Source of the DNA: Vishniacozyma victoriae
Taxonomy: Eukaryota; Basidiomycota; Tremellomycetes; Tremellales; Bulleribasidiaceae
Length of the DNA stretch: 64,000 nt
Reading direction: 5' to 3'
NCBI GenBank assembly: GCA_017654735.1
Contig: JADPYG010000088.1
Location: 4,340,001-4,404,000 of the forward strand
Positions 1 to 10,681 of this stretch are shown here, piece after piece (the stretch's first letter is position 1; every line of letters begins with the position of its first letter). The notes beneath the pieces are model-generated. The model was not told where the DNA came from, searched no databases, and saw only the letters and a program-made list of their open reading frames with translations. The position numbers were made by a program, and so were the translations under genes.

Positions 1-255
1 CAGACAGATAGCATGAAACATTGATCAACGAAGGTCAACAAACGGATGTGCGTAAAGAGCGTGACATAGCCCCAAGGCAAAACTATAATGAATGAAATAC
101 AACTGAGATAAACCGAAAAAATTGTCCCACGTCCAATGTCTGTTTTGAAAACAAGGATAGATCCGCCGCCGTAATACTGAGAGCCCTCTACTCGTACCAG
201 TGTATGATCGCATTAGGTGGTAATCGATATCAATATCGATGCCGATGCCGGTGAC
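1..255. other. left edge, no gene seen
   Basis: No convincing exon, splice pair or RNA gene is visible in this stretch. It is the 3' flank of the minus-strand CPL1-like gene that ends at 256. Confidence 0.5.
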
Positions 256-1514
256 CTAATGTGTCAAACCCTGAATGAGGAGTGATGTCGACTGCTTTAA
301 GGCGTTATCGAGTCTACTTGATGATACGCAGATGGTAGCGTTGTTGGCTGTACGGTAGCCGGTCTCACATGATACGACTTGGCATTGTCCTTGGCTGCAC
401 ATGACCTCGTCGACGTTTGGGATGGCGGTACAGTCTTGTCCTTGTTTACCGGTACCTCTGAATGAGTGTACACATCCTCCACCTAGTGGTCAGTGGACAT
501 CAATGAGAGGGGATGTGAAAGACTTACAGGACTCTATATCACTGATGGTGTTGACACACTCGTATCCAGCACTTGATGTGACCGGGCAAAGTTCCTGGCC
601 GAAGCTACACCTGCCAAAGGGAATCTCGGATCGTCGTCGGGGAACGGCTTTTTCGATCATGTCTCGGGGAATGGGGTTGGGGTTGTTGGAAGGACAAGTG
701 TATGCGCTTGCTAGGTAGCAGGTACCGGAACAAGTAATGGTCGGGCCCGAGTAGCATTTTCCACCACATAGGTTGGCAGCTGGGCAGACACATGATTTGT
801 TGGGACCTGGGATATATGGCGCGGTACATTCTGACGAATTAGATATTGCTTAGAAGCTTACGGCGATGAACTTACTCCTAGCACAGCATCGGCCGACTCC
901 TTGGTTACTGGACGAAAAGTCGTGTTGAGTGAAAGCGATAAAGAGGTCGAGTTGCAGACATACATCGGCATCGGCAGCAAGGTTGAAATAATTGGGCCCA
1001 ACGAGTGGTGTCGCCTGCAAGGAGTTGATGATCTACAAGGTAAGTGTCATCCTGTAATCAAGTAAAGGGGTGTAAGCGGATGACTTACAGAATTTCTTAG
1101 CTTGACAGCCAAGTTTCCTGTGAATGTCTGCCCCGTAGATGCTTGCACCGTGATACCAGAACCGACTCCGGCAGCGGCATCTACACAGAGACAGGTTCCA
1201 GCCGCCAGGAAGACGGAGTCACCGTCTGCCGCGAAATTCGCATCTGCAGCGAGGTTGATACAGAATGATACACCGGCATTGATGTCGGGCAAGAGTGCAG
1301 TGACTGTATGGACGACCTCTTTTACGATTGGTATATTATCAATGACGTCGAAGGGGCCGGGAACTGGGTTGGGCGCACGAGGAGCGATACCGAGACCGAG
1401 TGCTGATCTGGTGTCTGATACCAGTGTTGCGTCGAGGTCGAGGACTTGATGGGGTATACGCGCAGCAGAAGCTGCCAAGGGGATGAGAGCAATTATAGAA
1501 AGTAGGGAAAACAT
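256..1514 (-). CDS. secreted CPL1-like domain protein
   Basis: Four exons (1514-1089, 1032-876, 830-528, 482-256) close into one 370-residue frame. The N-terminus MFSLLSIIALIPLAASA is a clear signal peptide. The middle is an alanine-rich region with NLAADADVCLQLDL; the second half is cysteine-rich (SCVCPAANLCGGKC, CSGTCYLASAYTC) and ends in a typical CPL1-like domain: YECVNTISDIESCGGC, then GQDCTAIPNVDEVMCSQGQC and CETGYRT. In Cryptococcus, CPL1 proteins are secreted or capsule-linked and one is a known effector on macrophages; this locus may only share the domain. The first three introns have GTAAG donors. The start is the Met opening the signal peptide; an upstream in-frame extension has no ATG-led exon with similar quality. 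Role inferred: extracellular or cell-wall protein, substrate unknown. Confidence 0.85.
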
Positions 1515-2513
1515 GGTGATGAACGATGGGATGGTTATTATAAGGTAAACAAGAAGTGAGAAGGTTGGTGTCGGAGTAATCAGGTGGTGAGTTGATGTGA
1601 GAAAACATGAGATCAGGTCCAGTGTTCTTATACCAACCTTCTGGGTCATCTCACGAGTTTGTTGACGTCCAAATCCAATGGTGACAATGTAGAGACGGAG
1701 TAAATCCCTGAGGGAAATGCCCAGATACGGTGGGTGGATCAGTATCTTTCAACTTCCAGTCCCATCTCCGTGAATCTACAGTTTCACTCGGTCACATCCC
1801 ACGTACATCCTCATGGGACGAGGTATCAGATCGGCAAAACCTTACCCATTGTTGGTAATGATCGTTGTTGTTACTTGATTTGGGACTCCCGGTCCGGGAT
1901 AGTGAATGGGTAGAAGCCTCCCCACACGAGCTAGTCCAGAACGTTCCGTCCCGAACAACTAACCATCGATGGACCTGTCCCGTTTTAATTAATGGGATGA
2001 TGAACATTGGCCCCGTCGATTGAAGAGGTAGATTGTCGGTAATCGTGCAATTGTATCTCCAAGTTGTGATGTCTCGTCCCGTCAATCTGGATCGGTACAC
2101 CTAGTGAGCGAACTTTATCTTGGCTTGGCATGACTACCCGCGCAGACTATGCCGTCCGTCACCTTCGATATTACTTGATAAGTAGCATTGTCTATGGATC
2201 GTATCATATGTCGTATTGGGTAGATGCTTGATCGAGTTAGTGCATAGGCTATGCACCATAGATATGGTGTATAGTAAGTTACTCTAGTGATTGTTCGTTT
2301 CTTGATTATTTTCTGATGAATTATTGATTGATTTTCCTAAAATGATGCTATGTCTCAGGCACGCACCAAAGTCAGTCGCGGTAAACACTACTCTGTCTCT
2401 CTCTCTACATACATCATTCAACCTCTATACCCTAACACCTTCTACACCTTATACTACCCTATAGTCTCACCAGTACATATATCATACACACACATACCAT
2501 CCATTGGACAAGG
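1515..2513. other. divergent intergenic region
   Basis: This lies between the 5' ends of the CPL1-like gene (-) and the Cep57-like gene (+), so both promoters should be here. Bases 2390-2500 are pyrimidine-rich (CTCTCTCTAC, CATACACAC), as in tremellomycete 5' leaders. A 102-codon open frame on the minus strand at 1792-2100 has no recognisable features. Confidence 0.5.
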
Positions 2514-5002
2514 ATGGATCCTCACCCCATCCCATTCTCTTCGGCTGATCTCGAGCGTCGTCGGCTAGAATCAACCATCAACCAAGACCTACATTCCCTC
2601 TCTCTAGCTTCTGGCTCTTCATCAGCTAGCGATGCACACTTCCCACCTCGTTCTCAATCTCGACATAGTCATCATCATCATGGAGTGGAATCCGATACAT
2701 CATTCTCGTCCTTGTCAACAATCGAATATCCTCGTGCGGCAGAAGTTGCCTATCCTTCAAACCCCGATTTATCATTCCATCAAAGTATGTACCCGAAACT
2801 AGTCGGACCTCATGGAACACCAAGAGCTAGCAATCGAAAAGTATCCCAAATGAGCGAGAGGAGTTATCTGGATGCTAGTCCCGTATCGACAGCCGGGCAT
2901 CATGTCAGTGCTGTAACCCTCGCTGAAGGGGTTTTCAAGCGGGCAGTAGGCGTCGGTAAGGGTATCCATGAAGATGAGAGTGGAAGTGAATGGGATCCTG
3001 ATAGGTCTTTGGGTAGGCTTGTGGGCGAGTTGGGCAAAGCGATGAAGAATGTACGTGCATCCAGGATTAGACTCTGGGTTGTTTGTTGACATTTAGATTT
3101 CACCTAGACCTTCATCACCCTTTTCACCCCCACGCTCTCCTCGGTCTCCTTCACCTTATACCACTCAAATCAACTCGAATCTGTCCTTCACGCTGAACCG
3201 TAACGACCCGCTCCCATCACCTCCTGCTTCGCGGCACGGATCCGGGTCAGGCTCATCGGCAGGATCCAGGTCCCGAATGGCATCAGCTGTACCAACCCAG
3301 ACGAAAACTAGGCGACCATTAGGCGATACCACCGTACATAACATCACTCAAACGCGTACTCAAAATCAGAAATCGAAACCAAAGGTCGTTCAGGATACAC
3401 CACAAAGACCAGCATCCGCCCCAACCCGCTTGAGGCCGCATGACTCGGCAGATGTCACTGGAATGACGGGATTGCTAGACACTCCAGCCAAGGGTTTAGC
3501 GCATGGCTCGATTAATAAGAATGGAAATGTTGGTGATGATGCTGCCGGTAAGCTGTCCGGATCCCTGTATAGGCACAAGTTGACGTTTAGCTGGTATTCC
3601 TGGATCGCTGGCCACGCTTCATGCAAGATTGAGGGCTCTCGAAACTGAAAACTCGGTCTCTAGGCGGAGAGTACGGGAACTAGAAGTCGAGCTTGAGCGG
3701 GCAAAGGAGGAAGTAGAATCGGCAAAGACAGGTGGTCAAGGCAAGCTACAGGAGATTGTGGGAGAGAAGACAGGTACGTCAGCTGAGCTCATCTGTCCGA
3801 AGCAGGACTCCAGCTGACAACGTAGCGCTTGAAGAGCTGGTTAAATCCCTTCGAATGCAACTCTCCCGCATAACAGTCGAGTTGGAACACCATAAGTCAC
3901 TAGTCACTGAACTTCGACAGACTCAGACCTATCCTCCTCACTACGCTTCCCCAGGATCCACCGAGGTGACCCGCGAACTCGTAGCTCTCCGCCAAGAAGT
4001 TGAACGACTCGGTACAGAAGTACATAGATTAGGTGGAATCGTGGAGGCTGGACTTGAGACTCGTAAAAAGGCTCGAGGGGAGGAAACCATTCGATTAGAA
4101 GGTGCTCAGGTCGATCTGATTAGTTTGACGGATGAGGATGTGGAGCGGGCTCAGAAAGATGTGGAACAAAGAGCTACTGCTACTGCTGCTCAGCCTTCTA
4201 GATTGAGGCAGGCGCTACATCGGGCTGGATCACCGGACCCTCAGGTTGTGGATGCTACTTTCGTCGCTGCTCCGCTTCCTACTCGACCCACTACCCGGTC
4301 ATCACCAAAAGTCCCAACTCAATCTCAAGCTCGACCTACCACGCCGCCTATCGAGCATCGATCACCTACGTCGGATACTTCTGGGAAATCCAGGACACGC
4401 GGCCCAGTCGAAGGACCTTCCTCGCCATTCCCATCGATTCGGGAAGAGGATGAAATTGAATTCTTTGAAGTGTCAAAGCGAGCTCCGGCCAAGCAGGGGA
4501 AAACCAAGAGCTCGGATAATAGGAGAAAATCTTCTCCTCTATATCATGACGGGGAGGTACCCCCTCAGACTGTCTTGATAAGAGTCATCGGAGAGCTTGA
4601 AGCGGATTTCAAGCACTACAAGGCGTAGGTCTCTTATTCTACGCTAGTATAATGCTGAGGAAACAGAATCTACTGCGAATTGGCCGATCAATACAAGATC
4701 CTAGATGCTGCTTCTGCCATCGCGAAAAGGCATGTTCTAGCCGAACACCTGAAAGAGGTCATTGATACTCTGGAACAAAAGGTCAGCTCATCATTTTGTG
4801 TCATCGAGCAAAGTTAACGATTCAGGCGGACCAGATCGCATCCCTCTACGATCTCTTGACATTCAAAGATCAACCCAATTCCCAAAAAGAGAAGAAACGA
4901 GTTAAAAAATCAGTACCTGATATTCTGAGGATGGTGAAAGAGTCACTTGGCGAAGAGGGATTGAAAAGATTGCAGGAAGATGGAATTGTCAGGAAAAGAT
5001 AG
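2514..5002 (+). CDS. Cep57/Ppc89-like spindle pole body protein
   Basis: Six exons (2514-3050, 3097-3547, 3591-3773, 3826-4624, 4667-4781, 4826-5002) give 753 residues in frame. The first 300 residues are Ser/Pro-rich and probably disordered. A coiled coil follows (ARLRALETENSVSRRRVREL, then ELVKSLRMQLSRITVELEHH and RELVALRQEVERLGTEVHRL). The C-terminus matches the Cep57 microtubule-binding domain: VLIRVIGELEADFKHYK, ELADQYKILDAASAIAKRHV, LAEHLKEVIDTLEQKADQIA, SLYDLLTFKD. In animals Cep57 binds centrosomes and microtubules; in fission yeast the related Ppc89 anchors the spindle pole body. The inferred role is a core spindle-pole scaffold. The two last introns fall inside the conserved domain, which confirms the splicing. 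The start Met is the first in the leading exon. Confidence 0.85.
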
Positions 5003-5484
5003 GGTCGGGTGCTTGCGGGAATGGGATGGACTATTTCTTTCTTGATATGATTTGATTGTTTATAACTTACGACTTAATGTTTCTTGGCATGTGCATAGAT
5101 TCATGTGACCCTCTTGCGCTCTATAGCACTGTCTGAACGGATAGAAAACACGACGAGCTACGACAAGGTGTGCGAGGCGAAGCGGCGTTTTCTCATTTAA
5201 TGATGTTTCCGTTGTTCTAACTTGTATTCTTGGCTCAGTCGGGCGACACTAGTTGGCAAATCGATACAACGGGGATATCGATTAATTCAGAGGATAACGC
5301 CGGGTTTCTGTTTCGATTCGCGACAACATTGCATGCAAGTTGTGTGGGGTTTTGTACTGCTAGCGGTCGAGGCCTTCAGTGATGAGGAGGCCGCAGCGTT
5401 TAAATGTAAATGCAAGAGGGGTGTGCCATCAATGCTAAATGTAATCGTACTGCTATGGCTATAATGCTGACTCCAAATGACCCT
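5003..5484. other. convergent intergenic region
   Basis: 3' flanks of the Cep57-like gene (+) and Mdj1 (-). Open frames here are short, overlap each other and have no homology that I recognise. Confidence 0.5.
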
Positions 5485-5643
5485 CTACCCCGTAGCCGAT
5501 TTCTTCTCTTCTTCCTGAACTTCTTCTTCTCCCTTCACCTCTCCACTCTCTGCTTCAGATTGAGGTTGAGATTGAACTTGATCGTCAACTTGACTATTCG
5601 AGCCGATTGTTGAATCGGACGCACCTACCAAAGTCAACATCAT
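5485..5643 (-). CDS. possible small acidic ORF downstream of MDJ1
   Basis: A 52-codon minus-strand frame starts with two Met codons and becomes Gln/Glu/Ser-rich (VQSQPQSEAESGEVKGEEEV, EEEKKSATG, stop). It begins about 30 bp after the Mdj1 stop. The composition looks like coding DNA and not like a random 3' flank. It could be a short separate protein, an alternative last exon of MDJ1, or chance. No domain is recognised. Confidence 0.2.
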   Translation of the reverse strand: MMLTLVGASDSTIGSNSQVDDQVQSQPQSEAESGEVKGEEEVQEEEKKSATG

Positions 5644-5673
5644 TCCGTTTTATGCTCACCACAATTCCTATTT

Positions 5674-7467
5674 CTATTTCTTTCCATTGCCCATGAACCT
5701 CTCTGCCCAACCTATAACCTTCCCTACGCCTGATGCTAGGGTATGTATGAATCCTTCATCTTCGGCTATAGGTTGTGATTTTTTAGGTTGGGTTTCGACA
5801 AATGGGGCACGAGGAGGGGGACGGGGAGAGGCCTTACCTGCTTGTGGTGGTGGTGGGTTTGATGGAGTTTCGGGTTCGGATGAAGGGGTTGTTGGGAGTG
5901 GACCGAAGTGAATATCTGAGGGACGACCTTCGAAATCGTCTGCGAATGCTTGTAGGATCTTTTTCTGGCGGACCGTAAGGGATCTGAGATTTAGCTGCAA
6001 TTCACCGGGGTGGCAGATGGGACATACCTTGGGATCTGAATCTTCCATCCTACAACTAAATCGCCCCTCTCACCTCCCCTGTGCCCGTAGACGGACTTGA
6101 TACCTCGACCCTTCAATACTGCTTCCTCTCCATTCTGGGTTCCTTCCCTTACTCTGACTTCTACATCTCCCTCCAGAGTTGGGATCCTAACTCGTCCACC
6201 TAGCAAGGCGGTATGTAGTGGGACCTTGGCATCGTGGTATACTGTCGTTCCTTGTCGCCTGAACACTGCTGAAGGCTTGACTGAGACTCGAACGAGTAAA
6301 TCCCCTGGAGGTCCATTTGCGGATAAAGGCGCATCTCCCGATCCTGGGATTTTGACTCTCATTCCATCTTCAACACCCTCGGGAATCTGTACATCTACAG
6401 TCTTCCTCTCTTTAACCCTTCCAACACCCTCACATTCTCCACACCTTGCATTCCTTGGAATTGAAGATCCAGCTCCACCACAAGCTTGACATGTCGAGGC
6501 CATTACCATCCCTTGGAATTGTAGGGCTTGTTGTCCAGTTCCACGACATGTCGCACATGTCGTTTTCTTCTCTCCAGGCTTCAAACCAGATCCAGTACAT
6601 GGTTTACAATCGACCACGGGGGTGATTGTGACTTTCCGGGATGCACCGGTAGCAGCTTCCAAGAATGATAGAGTCACCGTAGCTTCAAGATCGTCACCAC
6701 GGACATTCCTAGCTCGACCACCACCACCTCCGAATGGGTTGCCTCCTCCCCCACCTCCTGCACCGAATGCTCCTCCGAATAATGATTCAAAGAGATCACC
6801 GGCATTTCCAGCTCCTCCACCGAATCCACCAAAGCCTTGGAATCCACCAAATCCACCTGCACCACCGCCGAATCCGCCCGGGTTAAATCCTTCCTGAGTC
6901 GATGCGGAACCGTATGTATCGTATGCTTTTCGCTTTGTGTCGTCGGATAGGATCTGGAATTAGCTCAAGCCTGGATGTGCAGAAGTTGGCAGCTCACATC
7001 GTAGGCAGATTGGATCTCCAAGAACCGCTCGTTCGCTCCTTTCTCCTTGTTCGAGTCAGGATGCCATTTCTTAGCTAGCTGTATTGTCAGTCTCTGTCTT
7101 GGGTCCGATTGAGGGAACTTACCTGATAGTAGACCTTCTTGATATCTGAAGCTTTCGCATCCTTCTTGACACCTAGAACCTCGTATGGATCTTTGGCTTT
7201 CGCCTCTCTCCTAGATGACGAATGGAATGACTACGGATCAGCTCATGCCATGGATATCCCCAAGATAGCTCATCTTACCCTCTTGGACCCATCTTGATCC
7301 TGTAGTAGTGACCTGTTCCGTCCTGCTAATGGCGATCGGGTTTGAGTATGTAACCCCCTTGACCGCTGTGATTGGGTAGGAATCGGGATAGCCGAAGTCG
7401 AAGCTACTGGGCTGGCTGTGAGCGGTAGTGCCAGCGATATAGACCGTGGGGCGATTCGAGGTGGCAT
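5674..7467 (-). CDS. MDJ1: mitochondrial DnaJ/Hsp40 co-chaperone
   Basis: Type I J-protein. Exon 1 encodes an Arg/Ser-rich presequence (MPPRIAPRSISLALPLTAS) that should target mitochondria. The next exons give the J-domain (DPYEVLGVKKDA, HPD in KKWHPDSNKE, SAYDILSDDTKRKAYDTYG), then a long Gly/Phe region, then four zinc-finger repeats (CKPCTGSG, CATCRGTG, CQACGGAG, CGECEGVG) and the substrate-binding C-terminal domain. It should stimulate mitochondrial Hsp70 (Ssc1) in folding and in handling unfolded matrix proteins. The last intron uses the acceptor after CTAAATCTCAG, which joins KIQIPR to SLTVRQKKIL in frame. The tail carries a Pro-rich segment and ends GWAERFMGNGKK. It is divergent from ESS1 with about 210 bp between the start codons. 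Confidence 0.9.
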
Positions 7468-7679
7468 CTTTACTACCTATGTATATCTAAGTATAGAGTG
7501 TATATACAGAACGAACCTATATAGTCTACTATTCTACAACTGAATTTCCAGAAATCTCTATGGAAATCTTGCCGCTCAGTGCATACTTACGTAACCACAC
7601 ACGTGCTACACTCCCCCACTAGAGCATTCTGCGCGTAACAACCTACTGTACTATCAACTATACCTCACCACTACCAACA
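7468..7679. promoter_or_regulatory. bidirectional promoter MDJ1/ESS1 with CACGTG
   Basis: Short divergent spacer. It contains one palindromic CACGTG (7610-7615), the core bound by Cbf1/bHLH factors in fungi. Function is inferred from position only. Confidence 0.4.
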
Positions 7680-8337
7680 ATGTCAGGCTGGGAAGTACGA
7701 TTCTCAAACTCTAAACAACTCCCTTACTTCTTCAATGCTGCTTCTGGGCAGTCTGTATGGGAGAAACCAACAGATTTGAGTGATGATCAAGTCGCTCAAC
7801 TTCCTGGAGCCAAGTACTTGAGCGGGGGAGGAGGTGGTGGGGGAGCACCTAAACAAGTCAGGTCGAGTCATATCCTCGCTAAACACGCTGGATCAAGGCG
7901 ACCATCTTCCTGGAGACAGGTGAGTCTACACTTCCTTTAAATAGGCGAAATGGGATGAAGGAACTGATATCCAGGACAACATTACTCGATCATTGGATGA
8001 AGCTAGAAGTATCGTCCAAGGCCATCGAGATCATCTTGCTACCTTACCCGCCGACCAATTGAGGGAACAATTCGCCAAGATCGCCGCCGAGATGAGTGAT
8101 TGTTCAAGTGCAAAGAAGGGTGGGGATCTTGGATTCTTTGGTCCTGGACAGATGCAGAAGGCTTTCGAGGTGAGTTCAGTCTAGCGAGAGCGCTCGCTCT
8201 TGTATCACATCTCTTCGTGGTGATATAGCCGGATAGTGCTGATGAATTAGGACGGAACATACGCACTTGAAGTTGGACAGATGTCGGAGTTGATCGAGAC
8301 CGACTCTGGGGTTCATATCATCTTGAGGACCGCTTAG
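7680..8337 (+). CDS. ESS1: peptidyl-prolyl cis-trans isomerase, Pin1/Ess1 type
   Basis: Three exons (7680-7919, 7975-8169, 8251-8337) encode 173 residues, the usual length for Ess1. The N-terminal WW domain runs from GWEVRFSNSKQLPYFFN to SVWEKPTDL, with both Trp. A short Gly-rich linker leads to the parvulin domain: VRSSHILAKHAGSRRPSSWR with the basic phosphate-binding loop and catalytic His, EMSDCSSAKKGGDLGFFGPG with the active-site Cys, and the closing SELIETDSGVHIILRTA. It isomerises phospho-Ser/Thr-Pro bonds, chiefly on the RNA polymerase II C-terminal domain. The introns have CTGAT branch sites close to the acceptor. Nothing is missing. Confidence 0.95.
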
Positions 8338-8561
8338 ATTATACATAAGGCGTTGGAGCATAAAGGAAGGATGTGTAGATGTATGGCAGTCACGACAACG
8401 ATATTGGGTGCTCATTTGGAGCGCTTGAGTCTATGCTCCAGGGGACAGAATTGATCACATTGACACAAAGCTTTCGCACAACCGCATCGGACACTAATTA
8501 TACTTCTATCACATCGACATTTTTAAAGTCCATCTCTCTCATCAAGTACTAGTATATACGC

Positions 8562-9982
8562 TCAAAGAGCGTGAGAAGTAACAAAGGCGATGATTCGTTG
8601 ATAAGCATCGTATGAAGTAGGGTGGTAGTTGATAGCGTGTCCAGTAGCAGGAACGGCGTAGGTAGCGAAATCACCATCAGCGACAGAGGGATAGAGCTGC
8701 TTGGTAGAGTCAATCTGGGTCATGTTGGGACCGAGAGAAGTGACTTGACAGTTAGAAGCGCAGAATGGTGCGTCATTGTCACCGGTAATGACAAAGACGG
8801 GCTTTGTAAAAGCAGTTCGGTCCATCATGGTAGGGGATCCGATTGTGTCTATGATCAGCTGATTTCCTGCAGTTGTACCAAAGACTGCTTACTAGCCTGA
8901 CCGAGAGTGTACTCTCCCTTGCCCTCTGTGAAAGCGTCTAGTGCAGATTGGGTGTAGTTGGGGTAGCTGGTCGATTAGCTCACTGCCTACACATACACTG
9001 AGGGGACATACTGGAAGAAACCAATCTGGTCGTTGGAGACAGAAGGAGTGATAACGTAGTCGTTGGGCAAGCTGCCGAATCGCTCCGGGTAAGCGACCGA
9101 AGCGATGGTAGCACTAAATCCTGGGAGACCGAGAGGACCAGTAGTGACATTGTTGGAGAATCCAGTGAGGATGATTTGGTCGAAAGCGTCTGGAGCACTA
9201 GCAGCGAGACCAGTGAGGAGGAAAGATCCGTAAGCTACTCGTCAGCCACACTTTCACATACACATAAGAAAGTAGAAGTACAGTGTCCAACACCAACGAC
9301 CTTGTTGAATTGGGGAACACCGTGTCCGACCTTTCCACCTCGGAGCATCTTGGAGATGGCGGTAGATTGGGCAATCTCGTAAGCGATCTGAACGATCTGA
9401 GTACCGTTAGGGTGGGCAGATCGTCCAACACCAAGTCTATCGTAAGAGAGTGTAGCCCAGTTGGCAGCAGCGGCAGACTCGGCGAACGAGTAGTCGGTGA
9501 CGCCGCTATTCTGTCAGCCAGGTGCTTTGAGTGTTAGTAAGGGAACGTACTCTAGCTGGACATTCCAGTAACCAGCATTGCCGACCAACCCATGATGAGT
9601 CTGAAAAACACCGTCGGGCTTTCCGGACTTGGGCTGACAGTATTCAAAGTACATGTTGTATGTACCAGATACGTTGGTAGTGGTAGCAGCAGCGATCTGC
9701 CCCATTACGGTAGATCCAGCAGCATTGGCGTCAATGTAAGCGCTCTGAACAAGAGCTTGCTGGTTGGCGGGGCTAATTGTCAGCTCCCTATCGGAGCAGC
9801 GGTAAAGTGGCATACTAGCCAATGACAGAAGCCAAGTCAATGTTCATACCTGTCTCGGCAGTTACATCGGCCATGAAAGACCAACATTTTGCCGTGGACT
9901 CGGATTGAGGCCATCTTTTCTCGACGGGGTTAGCCAGAGTCGAGGGACTAAGGGCGAGTAGGGGTAGGAGTGAAGCGATCAT
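8562..9982 (-). CDS. secreted alpha/beta hydrolase (lipase/esterase-like)
   Basis: The protein starts MIASLLPLLALSPSTLANPV followed by EKR, so it has a signal peptide and a possible Kex2 site. Spliced exons give an alpha/beta-hydrolase fold: oxyanion region HHGLVGNAGYWN, YDRLGVGRS, nucleophile elbow VGVGHSYGS (GxSxG, formed across an intron), acid region VFVITGDNDAPFC and the catalytic His in VPATGHAINYH. Several N-glycosylation sequons (NVSG, NVTT, NMTQ) and paired Cys fit an exported enzyme. Substrate is unknown; a lipase or ester hydrolase is most likely. It is divergent from a Zn2Cys6 regulator that starts 700 bp away, which suggests local control. The 5' exon boundary near 9860 lies at CCGAGACAG/GTATG. 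Confidence 0.8.
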
Positions 9983-10681
9983 TTTGGATCTTTTAGAGTG
10001 GTGTCGTGTAGTGGATGTCGGTTTTGTCGAAGTATTGGTCTATCGGGGTCGGATTCGGTGGCCGGGCGTCAAACGTAGGATGTCGAATGTCGTGGGATGC
10101 CTGTCTTGAGTCAGATGGACACTTGACTATATAGTATAGTCTATAGTTCTCCCTTGTCTACATTTCCTTTGTGCCGGGCTCAATCCCCGGCGTCTGTGTA
10201 AGATTGGAGATATCAGATCGCCGGGAATCAAGTCTCAGTCTATCATCTATCATGTCATCAGTTCACGTTTTTAGTGAGTTTACGGATACCGGGTATCAGA
10301 TTTGAAAAAGAGTTGTCTGCAAGGTGTGAATTGCTGGGCATACTGGGGCTACTTGTGAGCATGATAGCTACCGAGTTCGGCATTGGGAACAAATGATATT
10401 TCCAATGGCTCAAAGTGGACTAGAGGTTGAGGATGATCGAGATCTGTGGGATTAAAGGGATTGAGCGGGGTAATTGTAACTGCTGGATAGGATTGAAGGA
10501 GGATCGTGGGAGACTGGGGATATGAGCGGCGTAGATGGTGGGAAAGTAATTCGGAGATTTAACGGAGTATATCTGGACGAACGGATATGCATACTGCGGG
10601 GCATTGAATCTATTGATCTACAGCTGACTTATATTTTGGAGACAAGAAGCAATTTCAAGTGGAGCAACAGCGCAGACCAGG
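9983..10681. promoter_or_regulatory. divergent promoter region, hydrolase / Zn2Cys6 regulator
   Basis: About 700 bp between two start codons on opposite strands. It has AT-rich patches (10133-10150, ATATAGTATAGTCTATAG) and several CGG/CCG triplets, including spaced ones near 10055-10066 and 10190. Zn2Cys6 factors usually bind CGG triplets, so local binding is possible but not shown. Confidence 0.4.

Noticed and set aside
1792..2100. 102-codon minus-strand frame upstream of the CPL1-like gene
   Set aside because: No domain, no splice partners; lies in the promoter region shared by two genes.
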